A DNA stretch of 64,000 nt, from the NCBI RefSeq assembly GCF_029962835.1, contig NC_080588.1, forward strand, positions 11,736,001 to 11,800,000. The letters run 5' to 3'. The DNA comes from Magnolia sinica (taxonomy: Eukaryota > Streptophyta > Magnoliopsida > Magnoliales > Magnoliaceae). The position numbers were made by a program, and so were the translations under genes. Below the pieces are notes generated by a model that did no database searches, was not told the origin of the DNA, and was given only the letters and a program-made list of their open reading frames with translations. Positions within the stretch are counted from its first letter, which is position 1, and each line of letters opens with the position of its first letter. Below, in pieces: positions 10,676-23,792 of this stretch.

Positions 10676-12000
10676 TGACACAGGGGAGGATGTATAGAGG
10701 TTGAGCACTGTCTTCCTTAAAGAGATTACTGTTCTGAATCCACGGAACTTATTTGAGCTCCTCACAGAGATACATCGAATCCACGAGGAGAGAGAGAGAA
10801 AATAGAAAATAATTCTAATAAAATTCGTAATAATTTGATTGATGATGAAAAATGAGCTTACGACCTCTTAAATAATAATATAAACGCTAGGAAGAAGTTT
10901 CATAATAAAAGTATAACTAAAACTCCTAAAAATTGTGACTTATTATAATTAGTAAACTTACTATTTATAGACAGTCATAATTCCTACTAGTGCGCATGGT
11001 TTTCGGCCAAAAGTAGTAAGTGTTATATTTGGCCAAACCATGATGTTCCCCTGATTTTTCTAAGAACTTTTCATGTTGGACACAACTCTTAAAGCCCAAT
11101 GTACGAAGACTTATAATCTAACTAAAACTTACTAAAAATATGATGTAGGGATGAGCGTGATGAGGTCGATCACCATCTTCCTCAAGGATAACTACTTCGA
11201 ATACACGGATCTTCTCTGGACTCCTCACAAAGACTTCTCGAATCCACGAAGAAAAAAGAAGCAAAATAGAAATAAATTCTATAAAATTTGTAATTTGATT
11301 AATGAATGAAATAAATGAGTTCACAACCCCTTAAATAGGGATAATAAGTAATGAGAGAGATTTCAGAATCAAAATACAACTAAAACTCCTAGAATTTGTA
11401 ACTTACTATAAATAGTAAACTTACTATTTATAGATGGTCGTGATTTCCACTAGTGCGCAAGGTTGTTGGCCAAAAATAGTAAGTGTCCTTTTTGGCTTCA
11501 CCATGCTATTCTCCTAATTATTCTAAGCACTTTTCACTTTGGGCGCAACTCCTAAATCCCAACGGATGAAGAGTTATAATCAAACTAAAACTTACTATTT
11601 ATAAAAAAAAAAGAAAAAGAAAAAGAAAAAGAATTAAAATAGGGAAACGATCGTCAATCTGGTGATATTTCGTAAATTCGGCTTGCACAACCCCGGGTGG
11701 CTGAAGTAGCTCATTCTACCCTAAAATTATATATTTTACATCCAATAACTCAGTCCGGATTGCGAGATACACCCAATTTAAGGTTTGACAGTCCGGATCA
11801 CTTCTATCGTCAACTGGGCCTTTTCTAATCCATCTTGGCCATGAAACTATCTGTAACCCACTCTAAATTAAAATAGTAAAAATGAAAATAAACAAGATAC
11901 ATCCATTTTAAGTTCTAATAGTCTGGATCACCTCCATCTCCGATTGGGCCTTTTCTGATCCATCTTGACCATGAAATTATCCACGACCCGCTCTACATCA
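10676..12000 (-). repeat. 5' LTR of the minus-strand element, interrupted by a solo LTR
   Basis: Left part 10676-11140 and right part 11871-12000 belong to one LTR; the middle is the solo LTR at 11141-11870. The right part ends CGCTCTACATCA at 12000, followed by target duplication TTTTC. Compared with the 3' LTR, about 130 bp is missing near 11890, between AAATAAACAA and GATACATCC. Confidence 0.85.
11141..11870 (-). repeat. Solo LTR nested inside the 5' LTR of the same family
   Basis: A full LTR-length copy is flanked by AAATA on both sides (11136-11140 and 11871-11875). No internal region is present, so it arose by LTR-LTR recombination after a second insertion. It has picked up an A/G-rich tract near 11600-11630. 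Its element-sense start has decayed to TAATTTAGAG. Confidence 0.88.
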
Positions 12001-12005
12001 TTTTC

Positions 12006-12822
12006 ATACTTACAAGATCATGAAAGATAGACATGAAACATCATAAAAAATAAACCCACCTACTAAAAAGATTTGATCAAGCACACGTGTTTCATATCAG
12101 CACATGTGTCTATGTGTGGATGCATTGGCAACTTACAAGTATCATTATCAAGCCATAATTTTTTATTTTTTATTTTTCCTTTTCTCACAACCTGGAACCC
12201 TAGAGTTGGACTCCGCGCACTACTTCCTATTGGACTATTGAGTCAGGTGCATAGACGCCCTAAAATTCTATTACATAACACTGAAGAGGATGATGATTAG
12301 ATATAGATAATCGAAATAAAGGTTTGCTAGCTCTACGCGCATGCGGGAGCCCTACGTGTTAATATAAAACATGAATATGATACCCCTATATACCTCTTTT
12401 GGCAGAAAAACTAAGGCGATTTCACGCCTTAAGTGGGCCACAACATGCAAAGCGATTGTACGATGGCTCCACATGCAAAATTAACCAAATACTTAGAATA
12501 AACATTATAAGAAAAGGGGCATGCTCCGGTGGTATTGGTACCGCTGTAAGCTTACGGCCGTACAGGAAAAAATATGGGGCCCATGTAATGTATTTGCATA
12601 ATCCAACCTGTCCATCAGATGCATCTCGTCAGAAAACCCCTAAGACAACTTCTCCTGATCAAGGTGTGCCACAACAAAGGAAAGCAGTTTGTAGCGAATG
12701 CTCACCATTGAATTTTAATGGGCCCACCTGAGTCTCAAAATAGCCTGCAATTTGGACTGACCTTTCGTCTGGACTGGGTGAAAGATCTGGATGGCTATAT
12801 ACACAACAAGGTGGACCCCTTG
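12006..12822. other. Flanking DNA with MITE-derived sequence
   Basis: No gene is seen. The part from about 12575 to 12800 is a direct, diverged relative of 26100-26330 (shared blocks GGGCCCATG, AAAATAGCCTG, GAACTGGGTGAAG-like). It is therefore a second copy of the MITE-containing repeat on the far side of the retrotransposon. Confidence 0.6.
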
Positions 12823-12827
12823 AAATC

Positions 12828-13494
12828 TGGTGTAGAGCGGGTCGTATACACTTTCACGGCGAAGATGGACTAGAGAAGGCCGATTGGAGGTGGAAATGAT
12901 CCAGAATGTCTACACATTAAAACAATTGCATCTGGGAAGTTGGGATGAGCTTTTTGGGACACGTCGGATTGCCCATGTTGGGTACGAGAAGCTACTTTAT
13001 CCAACCAACCCTGCTATGCCTGGTTGCTCACGTGGGATTTCCGAGATTCCATTAACTCGGTCAAAAGTTTTTTTTATTTTTATTTTTATTATAAACAATA
13101 AGTTTTAATAACTTTTGATTCCTTGAATTATAGGAGTCATGCTCAACATGAAAATGGCTTACAAAAGTTAGGAGAACAGTGCAGTTAAGCTAAAATGGAC
13201 ACTTACTATTTTTGGCTGAAAACCATGAAATGTAATAGGAATGGTGACCATCTATATATGGTAAGTTTACTATATATGGTAAGTCATGTTTTTAGGGAGT
13301 TTGAGTCTAAAACTCCATCCTATGTTTGAGCTCATTAATTAAAGGATTGTAATTTTGCTTTGTTTTGTTTTTTGTTTTATTTTAATCATCAATTAATTTA
13401 TTTCAAATTTATTAGAAATTATTTCTATTTTTATCACTCATGGATTCGAGGAAACTCTATGAGGAGTCTAGCGAGCTCTGTGGATTCAGAGTAA
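12828..13494 (+). repeat. 5' LTR (truncated) of the plus-strand element
   Basis: It aligns with the other LTRs of the family up to GTGGATTCAGAGTAA near 13494. There the sequence jumps to gag. About the last 55 bp of the LTR and the primer site are gone. Confidence 0.82.
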
Positions 13495-13499
13495 CGTGT

Positions 13500-13760
13500 A
13501 GCACCCACAACACGAGTCCAAGCAGGATTTTAAATCCTTATGGTCGACCAAGGCCGAACAATTGTTATTGTTATGGCCAACTAGGCCACTTATCAAACAC
13601 TTGCTCTCAATGCCCCACAACCCACTTAGTCATTAACGAAGGGGGCATTAAAGGTGAGGCAGGAGAAGAAGACCCTAGATTTGATGAATATGAATAAGCC
13701 GCCGAGGAATGAGTTGGTAAGGAAGAATGGTTGGCTAATGATAATGGCGAATCTTTGATT
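13500..13760 (+). pseudogene. gag C-terminal remnant with nucleocapsid knuckle
   Basis: The frame at 13440-13697 encodes a nucleocapsid-like CYCYGQLGHLSNTC. The CX2CX4HX4C pattern is damaged because the second Cys is a Tyr. The text around it (RILNPYGRPRPNN before, an acidic tail after) matches the gag end of the sister element near 9600-9420. Upstream gag is deleted. Confidence 0.75.
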
Positions 13761-16700
13761 GTGAAGTGATTATTGTACACTCCAAGGAAGGAGGTGCACC
13801 CACAACGACATAATATATTTCGTGCGCAGTGTACCATTAACGGCAACGTCTGTAATGTAATAATAGACAATAATAGTAGTGAGAACATCGTCTCGATGGT
13901 AATGGTGGATAAGAGCCGCTACCTATAACAAAGCATCATTCTCTTTATTTAAATGGTTGGATAAAAAAGGTGAACAAGACCAAGGTAACTAAATACTGCA
14001 CTGTCTTATTTCAATTTGTAGGAATTATAAAGATTAAGTACTTTGTGACAAGGTCGACATGAAAGCATGTCATAAGTTACTCGGTCGACCATGACAATCA
14101 GACCGTGATACGACCCACCAAGGACGAGACAATGTTTACATTTTCATCAAGGATGGTTGAAGGATGATCATTGCCCTTATGGCACCACAGAATTACCCTG
14201 AAGCTTTTAAAGTAAAAGGAAGCTCCCTCACGACCATTTGGGATTTCATAGAGAAATCCAAGAAAACCGGCAAGGTATACGCCGTGGTGGTAAAGGGTAA
14301 GGAATCAAAACCCTTTGATATTTCTTCAAGTTTAAGGCCATTGCTGAACGATTTTAAAGAAATATAGCTTGAAGAGTTATCCAATGGATTGTCCCTCATA
14401 GGGGATATCCAACATCACATAGAGCAAGTCCTTGGGGCTAGCTTGCCCAACCGCCCTGACTATCGGATGAGTTCAAAAGAGTGTGAGATACTTTAAGGAA
14501 ATGCGGAGAAATTGATCCATAAATGTCTTTTAAGAAAGCATGAGCCCATGTGTCATGCCAGCTTTATTAATATCAAAGAAAGATGGGAACTGGCACATGT
14601 GTGTTGATATTCGAGCAATTAAAAAGATTAACATTAAATATCGGTTCCTAATATCGCAGTTGGAATATATGATTGAAATGCTAAAATGTGCCATTGTATT
14701 CTCTAAACTAGATCTGAGGAGTGGGTACTATTAGATTCGTATCCGACTTGGTAATGAGTGAAAAATGGTATTCAAGATCAAGGAAGGGTTGTATGAGTGG
14801 ATGGTCATGCCCTTCAGTCTATTGAACACTCCGAGCACTTTTATATGTCTAATGAATCAAGTGATGAAGGCATTTATTGGCTAACTTCTGATAGTACATT
14901 TTGATGACATCCTGATATATAGCTAGGGTGAGACAAAGCATATGGAACATCTCAAGAAGCTGCTACAGGTCCTGGTAGTTAACAAGTCGTGCCTCAACTT
15001 GAAGAAGTGTAGTTTTTTAATGGACAACCTGTTGTTCTTAGGATTTGTTATGATATTTACGAGCATTCATGTGGACGATGAAAAAGTGTGACCTATCAGG
15101 GAATGACTGATTCCAACAAACATTCATGAAGTCATGAGTTTCCACTGGTTGGCGATATTTTATCATCGATTTGTGCGAAATTTCAACATTCTAGTCACAC
15201 CCATTATAGATTGCATGAAAAAAATGGTAATTTCACTGAACTGATGAGGCTGACAAGAGCTTTGCTAAAATCAAGCATTGATCATCTACAATACCAGTTT
15301 TGGTTCTTCTCAGTTTTGATGAACCGTCAAAGGTTGAGTGTTATGCCTCATATGTCAAAATTGGTGGAGTTTTATCACAGAAAGGCAGGCCGGTAGCATT
15401 CTATGGTGAGAAGTTTACCGAAGCACGAAAGAAGTGGTCGATATATAAGCTTGAGTTGTACGCAATGGTTCAAGTACTATGACATAGGCGGCATTATCTG
15501 ATTCAGAAAGAGTTTGTTCTTTACACTGACCATCAAGCCTCAAAGTTTATTAATAGTCAGGCTAATATAAATGGTCTGCATGCTAAATAGGTTGCATTTT
15601 GTAGGAATTCACGTTCGTTCTGAAGCATAAATTAAGGCAACAAAACAAGGTAACTGATGCACTTAGTTATCGTGCATCACTACTTGTGACGATGATGAAT
15701 GAGGTGGTTAGTTTCGACTGTCTCAAGGAGCTGTATATTGAGGATGAGAACTTCAAGAATTCATGGATGAGGTGCCAAGAAGGTCATTCCAGTGACCTAC
15801 ATATGTAAGACGATTTCCTCTTCTAAGGAAATTAACTGTACATCCCTCAAAGTGCTTTGAGTGAGTAGATTATACAAGTGCTACATGGGAGTGCCCTTGG
15901 TGGACACCTTGGTCGAGACAAGATGAGGATTCTTGTTGAGGAACAATATTAATCTCCATAATTGGTACATGGCATGGGTAAAGCAGTGTAGTGTTGTTAT
16001 GTTTGTCAGACCTCCAAGGGGCATTATCAAAATACGCACCTTTACACCATGTTACTTGTGCCTGATGACCCTTTGGGGGACTTATCTATAGACTTCATGC
16101 TTGGTCTTCCATGAACACAGTGTAATATGGATTTAGTGTTCGTGGTAGTAGATCATTCATCAAAGATGACACACTTTATCCCATGTAAGAAGATCTTCGA
16201 TGTAACACATGTGATGAATCTATTCTTCAGAGAGGTTGTGCGACTACACGGGGTTCCTAAGACCATTACTTCTAACCGTGACATAATGTTCATTAGCTAC
16301 TTCTAGCGGACTTTATGGAATCGGTTCGATACGCAACTTCAGTTCAGTAGTGCCTACTCCCACAGACCGATGGGCATATTGAAGTCATGAATTGCACGTT
16401 GGGCAACCTTATCCAATGTTTTTCAAGTGATAAACCGAAGCAATGGGATCTGACCCTGTCTCAAGCGGAGTTTGTATTCAACAATATGGTGAACCACTTG
16501 ATAGGGAAGTTCTCATTCTAGATTATTTATGGTCAAGTGCCCCACTACACACTTAACTTGGTCCCTTTGCCCAAGCTCCCGGGCATGAGCATTATGACAG
16601 AACATATGGCAGACCAAATTGTGGGCATTCATGTGGATGCACAATCCAAGTTGCAAGCTTCAAAAGACAACAAAATGTGTTCGAGGTGGGCGACCATTTT

Positions 16701-16872
16701 ATGGTGTATCTACGCAAGGGGAGATTTTCGACAGAGACCTATAACAAGTTAAAGAACGAGAAGATTGGAATGGTACCGATCCTCTAAAAGATTAATGACA
16801 ATGCTTACGTTGTTGATCTTCCGGATGACATGGAGATCTCACATGCTTTCAACATTATAGATTTAACCAAGT
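13760..16872 (+). pseudogene. pol remnant of the plus-strand element, 5' part
   Basis: A decayed protease is near 13850-14150. Reverse transcriptase has [20 protein letters not shown] and [11 protein letters not shown] (14540-14734), [13 protein letters not shown] (about 14807) and a YxDD-box variant VHFDDILIYS near 14893-14922. RNase H begins near 15290 ([20 protein letters not shown], then VLYTDHQASKF). The integrase zinc region is near 15880-15960 and the core near 16080-16400. The C-terminal part (PHYTLNLVPLPKLPGMS, NAYVVDLPDDMEISHAFN) runs up to the insertion at 16873. Stops are frequent. The YxDD box is kept here although deleted in the sister element. The reading resumes at 24794 after the nested element. 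Confidence 0.82.
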
Positions 16873-16877
16873 ATCAT

Positions 16878-16987
16878 TGTTTCGACAAGAAACAAATGCA
16901 TTTGGTTTGGGGGATTTTCATTCACTCAATAGTTAACAAAAGAAGAATAGGGAGAACAATCACAAAATATATATTCAATCTGAATTC
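16878..16987 (-). repeat. Inverted 110-bp U5 terminus
   Basis: It is the reverse complement of 24684-24793 with two mismatches that I can see (near 16893 and 16971). Homology stops at GAATTC on both sides. Confidence 0.93.
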
Positions 16988-18052
16988 CGAAGAATGTGGA
17001 GCACATCAGGCTGGACGAAATTTGTTCCATCGAGTGCATCGGATGGGATACTATTGGCCTACAATGTTTAAGGATGCTATAGATTATGCGAAGCGATGTC
17101 ACGAATGTCAGATTCATGGGGATATTATACATATGCCTCCTGAAGACCTTCATCAGACAACTACTTCATGGCCTTTCGCTGCATGGGGACTCGATATTAT
17201 TGGCCCCATAATTCTGCCTTCATCCAAAGGAAAGCAGTATATACTAGTAGCGACGGATTATTTCTTGAAATGGACAGATGCAATTGCATTAAGAGATGTT
17301 AAAAAGATTAAAGAGAAGGATGTTATCAATTTCATCCGACACACGATAATATATCGTCACGGTATCCCAAAGAAATCATCATCGACAATGGTACTCCTTT
17401 CAAGAATAAGGGTATGGAAAAGCTATGTCTCAATTTCAATATCCACCATTCATTCTCGACGCCTAACTATCCGCTGGCTAACAGATTAGCAGAGGCATTC
17501 AATAAGACAATTGTGAAAATATTGAAGAAGACAATGACTAGGAATAAGTGTGATTGGGACAAAAAGTTGTAAGAAGCTCTATGGGCCTACAGGACCACTC
17601 ATCGAACGGCAACGAAAGCTACATCATATTCATTAGTCTAGGGGGTAGAGGCTATCATTCCAATCGAAATACAAGTTGCTTCACTCAGAGTGGCATTACA
17701 TCAGTCAATTACAGACGATTAAAATGCAAAAATAAGGTTGACAGAATTGGACTTGCTTGATAAAAAACGACTAGCGGCTCAGCAATGGTTGCAATTGTAT
17801 CAGGCAAGGATTTCTTTAGCATTTGACAAGAAGGTTAAGCATCGGTCCTTCAAGAAAGGCGACCTGGTTTTGATGTTGAAAAGGCCAATAGTGGTCACCC
17901 ACAGAACAGGGGGCAAGTTCGATCCTAAATGGGATGGAACGTATGTCATAACCGAAGTATATTCTAATGGGGCATACAGAGTTACAGATCAAGATGGACG
18001 AGGGATCAGTATACTGGTCAATGCCCGTTTCATCAAGAAATATCGTCTCTGA
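16988..18052 (+). pseudogene. Tat-type integrase, N-terminally truncated
   Basis: The piece starts inside the zinc-binding region (HRMGYYWPTMFKDAIDYAKR, CHECQIHGD). It continues with the core: FAAWGLDIIGPIILPSSKG carries the first catalytic Asp and ATDYFLKWTDAI the motif around the second strand. After a frame change near 17370 come pieces of the second half, and then a readable C-terminus at 17738-18052 ending GKFDPKWDGTYVITEVYSNG...KYRL. The GAYRVTDQDG-type C-terminus is typical of Tat/Ogre-lineage elements. Frameshifts around 17370-17740 mean no active enzyme. Integrase would insert cDNA ends into host DNA. This copy must have been mobilised by protein supplied in trans. Confidence 0.83.
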
Positions 18053-19320
18053 CAGAGGGAAAAGAGTTTTAATCCAGAAGAATATCAAAGTAATTCTTCT
18101 GAATCAAAAGGGGGAAAAATCATGAGTGAAAACGATGAAACAGCCTTATATAGGGCAAAGCCTTGTATTCTTTCTTTCATATATGAATAAAAGGTGAATT
18201 TTCAAGTTTATCAAGGTCAAGCATCAACGACTACCATTGAAATCAACCACCCCATCGTCACTGACAGTCTATCAAAATTGTTATCATCGCCAAGCTAATT
18301 CAGTATGAAGACAAGTCTCCGGCAATAGCAAGCAGTAGGATAGCTTATATATACAGCCAAGCATATGTCGATTTTATGGCAGCAGTGACAACTTATCATT
18401 TAAGGTAGCCTAGCCAAGCCCTATATGGCCAACTACGCATAAGACCTATATATTATTTGGGCAGCAGTGCGGAGCCAGTGGCCCTAAAAAGCCCGTATAG
18501 GTCACATCACATGCATACCCATGCAGGCAGCGGATGGAGCTAACGATAAAAAGCCTTAAAAGGCCAAAAAGTCCCTAAACGGCCAGTCATGCGTGAGACC
18601 AATGCCGTTTGTATAGCATCCGATAACATCATGGACGAGGACGAAAATACCCTCTCATGAATGGGTCCAACCTTGCAGACGAAGAAAACCCAGATCCTAG
18701 CTTAATTTCGGTAGTAACTCATGGGGACAGGGTCTAAAATACCCCCTCTTTGATGGACTAGTAGCCTTAGATTTGGTACTCTAAAGGTAACCTTGCACGC
18801 CTCGCGAACTCTAGAGAGTTACTATAACCAACCTTGTGTGTAAATCCCACTGAGTTCACAGCCCGATAGTTTCACTGGGCCTCTTTGATAAATCACGGTT
18901 TGTGAACTCTAGAGAGTTACAGAGGCCATTCACATAAGCCCAACTCCAACTACTTATAGTATAAAAAACTGTGGTTGCTCCACTACTCAAGAGCTTAAAC
19001 TGTGTGCAAAACTAACACTAGTAACTCCAAAATAGAAATAGCCCCGCCCATTAAAATAAATACCATCTAGGGATGCTTTGTGATTTGTAATTATAGTAGA
19101 ATGTATGACATAATAAAGTATGATAATCTTGTGAATATTACATTAGCAAATACTTTAAATCAATGATTGCATTGTCAAAATATGCTTGTTTCAAACGAAG
19201 CACTAAAATTCATTTGAGCTTTACAAAACAAAAGGAAACAAGGAAAATTTACATGAAAAAGGTAATTTCTATAAATCTTCAAGCATGCCTAATGCTGTTA
19301 CATAATGTTGTAAATCTTCC
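18053..19320. other. Non-coding spacer between integrase and the antisense ORF
   Basis: It holds a purine tract AAAAGGGGGAAAAA at 18106-18119, which could act as an internal polypurine tract. A 17-bp direct repeat GAACTCTAGAGAGTTAC occurs at 18806 and 18904. No gene seen. Confidence 0.55.
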
Positions 19321-20017
19321 TTCAATTAAATCTGTGTTGTAGTAGTCCTTTGTTCAGCCTCAAGAATAACCATAGCCTGATCAGGAACATCGGCCAATTC
19401 TAGTTCCAAAGAAGCAGCTACTTCCTTGTTCTTTGGCTGTTCAGCCTTTTCGATATCAACAAGCCAAGCATTTGCTTCAATCTCTTCTCTAACTTGGCGA
19501 ATGTTTGAATCCTCTCCCTCTTTTCGAATCTCGAGTAGTGCAATTTCCTTCTGAAGAAAGGCAATTTGGTTGTCGATGATCATTTTGTTTTTATTAGAAG
19601 CCTTCAACCTTTCATGAAAAGACTGATTCGTAGCACCATAGTTGGAGAGAAGGTCATCTGCTCGAGAAATCTTTTCTTTGAGCAGCATTAGTTCTTTTTG
19701 GTGATCCAAAATTTCTAGGGCAATAACTGCATTTCGCACTGCCTCCAAATTGTTGATAGAATCATAGAATCGCGATAGTGAGTCATGAAGAGAAAGAACG
19801 TTGATATGGGCCAAACGAGCTGAATGATCGAGAACAGCTAAAGCACTGTCCAAGAAAGGCCACTGTGTTGGGTCCTTAAAGGCACTTATGATAACAGAAA
19901 TTGCATTTTTGAAGAATACTAGCATAAGGGGTGATAGCTTTTCCAACAAAAGCTTATTAGAAACTGTATCCACAGAATTAGAACCTTTAGAACCACTCGG
20001 AGTCGGTATAATTGTGG

Positions 20018-20100
20018 CTGAAAAGAAGAAATGCAATTGGAGAGGTGGAAGCTAGAATATATGAATATAGTAACGTAAAATGTATATTAAATAAATATAC
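20018..20100 (-). other. Probable intron of the plant-mobile-domain ORF
   Basis: Donor GAAG|GTATAT at 20100 and acceptor CTTCTTTTCAG at 20018, 83 nt and AT-rich. It separates the LKSLLQLPPEK piece from the C-terminal heptad-rich exon. Confidence 0.55.
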
Positions 20101-22239
20101 CTTCTCTGGGGGCAACTGCAGAAGTGACTTGAGCGGAGAGGGTTCTTGGTTCAAAAGATGTGGGCACATCTATAGCCGCGACAGCAACATTAAGAGAAAG
20201 CTTGTGCACCCCAATGCTTAAATCTAAGGTCGTCAGAGTTGGAATATCAACCGGGTCAAAAAAAGAATTCTTAGCTGTGAGCTACCAGTTAAATCGGAGG
20301 TGGCCGAGTAGTGAGAGATATATCGGCATAAACAAGAATATCAGATATTGCAGTAACTATTGGCAGAACCTGTGCAATACCTTGGTCTACCTCCATACTT
20401 TAAGGAGAAAATATATTTTCCACTTCTGCTGGAATGTTCGATGGCGGGATTTCTACCTTTCTTGATACAAACACTTCTGTTATTATCAGAAGGGAAGTAT
20501 GAGCAATTACATCAGTGGCCTCTACGATGCACGGAGAATACACGTCATCAAAAGAAATGAAAATATTCACTCAAGGAGAACAACTGGACCCTCCATAGTC
20601 GAGTTATTCTTCTTCAAAAGAAGTTGCCATAATAGGGGGGAAACATCTGGATGATTTGGTTGGATTTCAAGGGGCGGAAATTCAACCCTGACTTCGCCTT
20701 CTTCCCTAATGTCCACTTCAATGTCTGCTTCTTGATTATCACAACAGAATATCCCCTTCGTTGACTAAACTTGTGGAAGAAGATGTTTCATCGGTGGGGG
20801 TATTTACCGAATAATCCGACGAGCTGTCTTATTCGGAAATAGTTTGTTTCTCTTTAAGAACAGTTTTTACGGGGAAAAGAAGATGAGTGCTTTGAACGGG
20901 AGTGGGAAATTGCTGTGCCAGAGCTTCTAGAGATAATGATTTGGCACGCAAGCGAGTTATAGGGGAAGTAGTAACAACAACTTGACTTGCGGCAGGAGAA
21001 ACCGTAGTTGTTGTACGATCTGCAGCAGGGGAGACTGCAGGTGTGGCATGATCTGTGACAAGAGAGACTACACCCATGGGTTGATTTTCTCTTTTACGAA
21101 TAGGTGAAGATAGGATGGCGTTTAGAGTTTCAAATTCATCTGTAGGAGTGGCTTGTCTTTCTCTTCGCTTTATAAGATCGAGTGGAGATCCAAAAGCAAT
21201 CCACCCCTCCAAGTATTTGGTGGTTTTAGCTCTCTGATAGGTTCTTCTACAGAGATTCTCTAGGATAGCCGCGTGATCCTTTTTAACGAAGAACCCAACC
21301 CTTGTTCTGGCCTGTAATTTCTCAGCCTTGGAGGGGGAATCCAAATCGGGCGATCAACAGAAAAAAAATTGCGCACCTAAATAATAATGATGTGTCCACC
21401 ATCGCATCCAAGAGTATGAAGCCACTACTCGATGATTAAACCTTGGGAGGATGAAACGAGAGCCAAAGTTCCTTGCCAAAAGCTGCTTCCATACTAAAGC
21501 CCAATTATACCGGCTGACCTTATAGCTTCTCATCGTTCGAGTAACTTCTTCTCCCGCTTGGGGTATGGCTGTATCGTAGCCAAATTGCCTGGAGAACCTA
21601 CTCGGATAGTAGGATTCTCTCCAAAATTCTACTCCTTCTCGCATAGGCAAGCTATAAGAATGTATGCAAAGGAAGAAAGTCCTCTCAATGGGCTCCAGAT
21701 TGTCATTATCTTTAACTTCTTTGTCTTCAGCCAGGTGCATCAGATAGAAGGGAAAGAAATCAATGGATTCTGTATCTTCAATTTTGTTGATTATCCATTC
21801 ATATGCCTTCCTCACCATCTTCTGCCTGAGGTAATACCATAAAGATAGGTGTTCAGGATGAACATAAGCTTTCTTGAGATCACCATAAGTACAAGGAAAA
21901 TACACTCCAAGCCAACCCGAGAAGTAATGTCATGGAGTAAAAGAAGATGAAGCTCCAATTGCTAGGCTTGAGCAATGCGCCGTAGCATTTCCAAAGGCTC
22001 TATACACTGAACATAAAACAGGAGGGGCCAAAGAATATTTCTTCCTGCCTTCTGCCATGGCTCATGCTACTACAAACAGAGTTGGTCGAATGGAATCTGA
22101 ACATTTTGAACTGGGTAAAATGACCAAGCTTAGCCAATACACTAGGAGAGCAGCTAGTCCAGTTTTGGCAGTAAAAATAGGTGGACCTCTTATCCTCCTG
22201 TGAGTAGCTTCCAATTCCGGTGAGTGACTGCCAGAAAAC

Positions 22240-22327
22240 CTGAAAAGAAAGGAAATATGAGAAACAAAAATACATACGTAGATGTATCTAGGAAAAGAAG
22301 AGGGGAAGAGATATTAAAAATACTTAC
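22240..22327 (-). other. Probable intron of the plant-mobile-domain ORF
   Basis: Donor GTAAGT begins at 22327 and acceptor TTTCTTTTCAG ends at 22240, 88 nt. Reading resumes at 22239 with FW..LTGIGSYSQEDK-like sequence, consistent with the domain. Confidence 0.55.
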
Positions 22328-23792
22328 ACTAGGTATCGTGAGAAATGTTCAAGCCACAAAAGGGGGGATATTTTATGAACGTCAGGAAAATGAGACATCT
22401 CACGAAAAGTTCGATAGTGAAAGTTGTGATCTTAGAAACTCTGCCAGGGGCAACGTAAGTGAACTCTTCGTTAGTGGGAACATATTCGTCCAGGAAAGAC
22501 CCAGTAATAGGAAGGCCCACCATTCTGTGCAGATCCCATAAAGTAATACTGAATTCACCAACTGGGAGGTGAAATGAATTTGTAGTGGAAGACCAATACT
22601 TCAAAAAACCCTTATAGATCAGGGTATCCTTATTAAAGAAATTTGAGGTGGCTTCTATGGCTTTATATATATTCGCCGCAATAAGAACCCCCTCATATTT
22701 TTTTAGGATTGCTTTGGTCCACGAACTGTAGAACGGGCACTCGGACCAGAGACCATGCGTCCTAAATTCATCTTTCCCCCATAAGGAATCACGGTCATGG
22801 AAACGCTGTTGAATTATTTCGAAATAATGAGTGGGATATATACAGTGAGGATTATAACAAGGTGTGAGAAAGCACATATATACCACTTGCCCGGTCTTCT
22901 GGACTAGACATTTTTCTGTGAGAAAGCCTTCGAGAATTCTTGGCTCTTTGATAACCCAATTCGACACATATAGAAGTCGATTCTGCGTCATGTGGTCAGA
23001 GGGTTCGTTTTAGATCATAGATAGGTGACATTGAAGGTGTAGAGGGATGATGACAATCTTGTCCTTATAGGGGTTTCTGAACTTGATTGCATCTGCATGA
23101 GATTTTATTGTGTTTCTTATTATGCTCTTGAATCTTCTCTTAAAAGACTTCATCCTTCCTTTTCTGTTTATTTTTCTTTGAAATCAAGGGAGAGGGGAAA
23201 GATTCGATGGGACCAGGACAAGAATCGTCTGTTCGAAGGTTGGTAGTAGACTTCAAACAATTCTCCCAATCAGACTCTTGACCTTCAGTGCGTGGTCCTT
23301 CTATTTCCCGCATCAGAACAATCGTACGAATGGAATCAAATAAACACTGAATTCGATCTTCAAAGTTGATAATTGGTGGGGCTAGTGCTTTGAAGAAAGA
23401 TGAGTAACCTTCAGAAGATCTATCTTTCTTCTGGAAATGAACTTCAGGTGGCTGGGGGTTTGATGATTCAGCAGCATCTGGGGAATATGAGGTCTCTTGG
23501 AATGGGCCATTGGAAATCTGCAAAAGTCCAAATGGAGGAGTTCAGTAAACAAACTAAAACATTGGGAGAAGTTCAAAAATTTACAAAGAAGGAAGAAACT
23601 TTGTGTACAGGGGTACTGCTGTGCGCAAAGTACCTATTTGAGTAGGTTCTTGTTATGCGCAAATGCATTGTGCGTAGGGTTCTGTTGTGCGTAGGAGTTG
23701 ATTGTGCACAAGTGCGTTGTGCGCAAAGGGGAATATCACACAAAAGGGGAAAGGGCTGCAAAGTGAGAATGAATGAAATGAGGCCTGGTTGA

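Larger units (their letters stand above)
5576..12000 (-). mobile_element. Complete but decayed Ty3/gypsy element, chromovirus-like (CRM-type suspected)
   Basis: The element lies on the minus strand and is flanked by the 5-bp duplication TTTTC (5571-5575 and 12001-12005). It has a 3' LTR at 5576-6297, pol and gag remnants in between, a tRNA-Met primer site at 10661-10672, and a 5' LTR at 10676-12000 that contains a solo LTR. The LTRs begin TGATGTAGAGC and the pol frame runs into the 3' LTR. Both traits fit CRM-like chromoviruses, but I could not compare sequences, so the lineage is tentative. All genes carry multiple stops and frameshifts. Confidence 0.88.
19326..23523 (-). pseudogene. Antisense extra ORF with plant mobile domain, multi-exon, decayed
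   Basis: Read leftward, a Ser/Pro-rich N-terminus (23523-23140) is followed by a plant-mobile-domain region. Recognisable stretches are LLYVSNWVIKEPRILEGFL (about 22970), FSITLWDLHRMVGLPITGSF (about 22540), a block near 22140-22030, and a WRESYYPSRFSRQFGYD block within 21905-21354. Then come a basic segment (21344-20829), an acidic piece with FPPLEIQPNHPDVSPL near 20660, and a C-terminal tail with heptad-like Leu/Glu spacing at 20017-19326. Apparent introns at 22327-22240 and 20100-20018 have GTAAGT/GTATAT donors and pyrimidine-rich acceptors. Stops at 23140, near 23010 and at 20829 break it. Plant mobile domains occur in host MAIL/MAIN proteins and in Tat-lineage antisense ORFs; their role in the element is unknown. 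The start at 23523 is the best guess; another ATG is at 23576 in a different frame. Confidence 0.75.

Noticed and set aside
23573-23761. 62-codon minus-strand frame rich in Cys, His and Thr
   Set aside because: It is a reading of the TGCGCA motif repeats in the leader of the antisense ORF.
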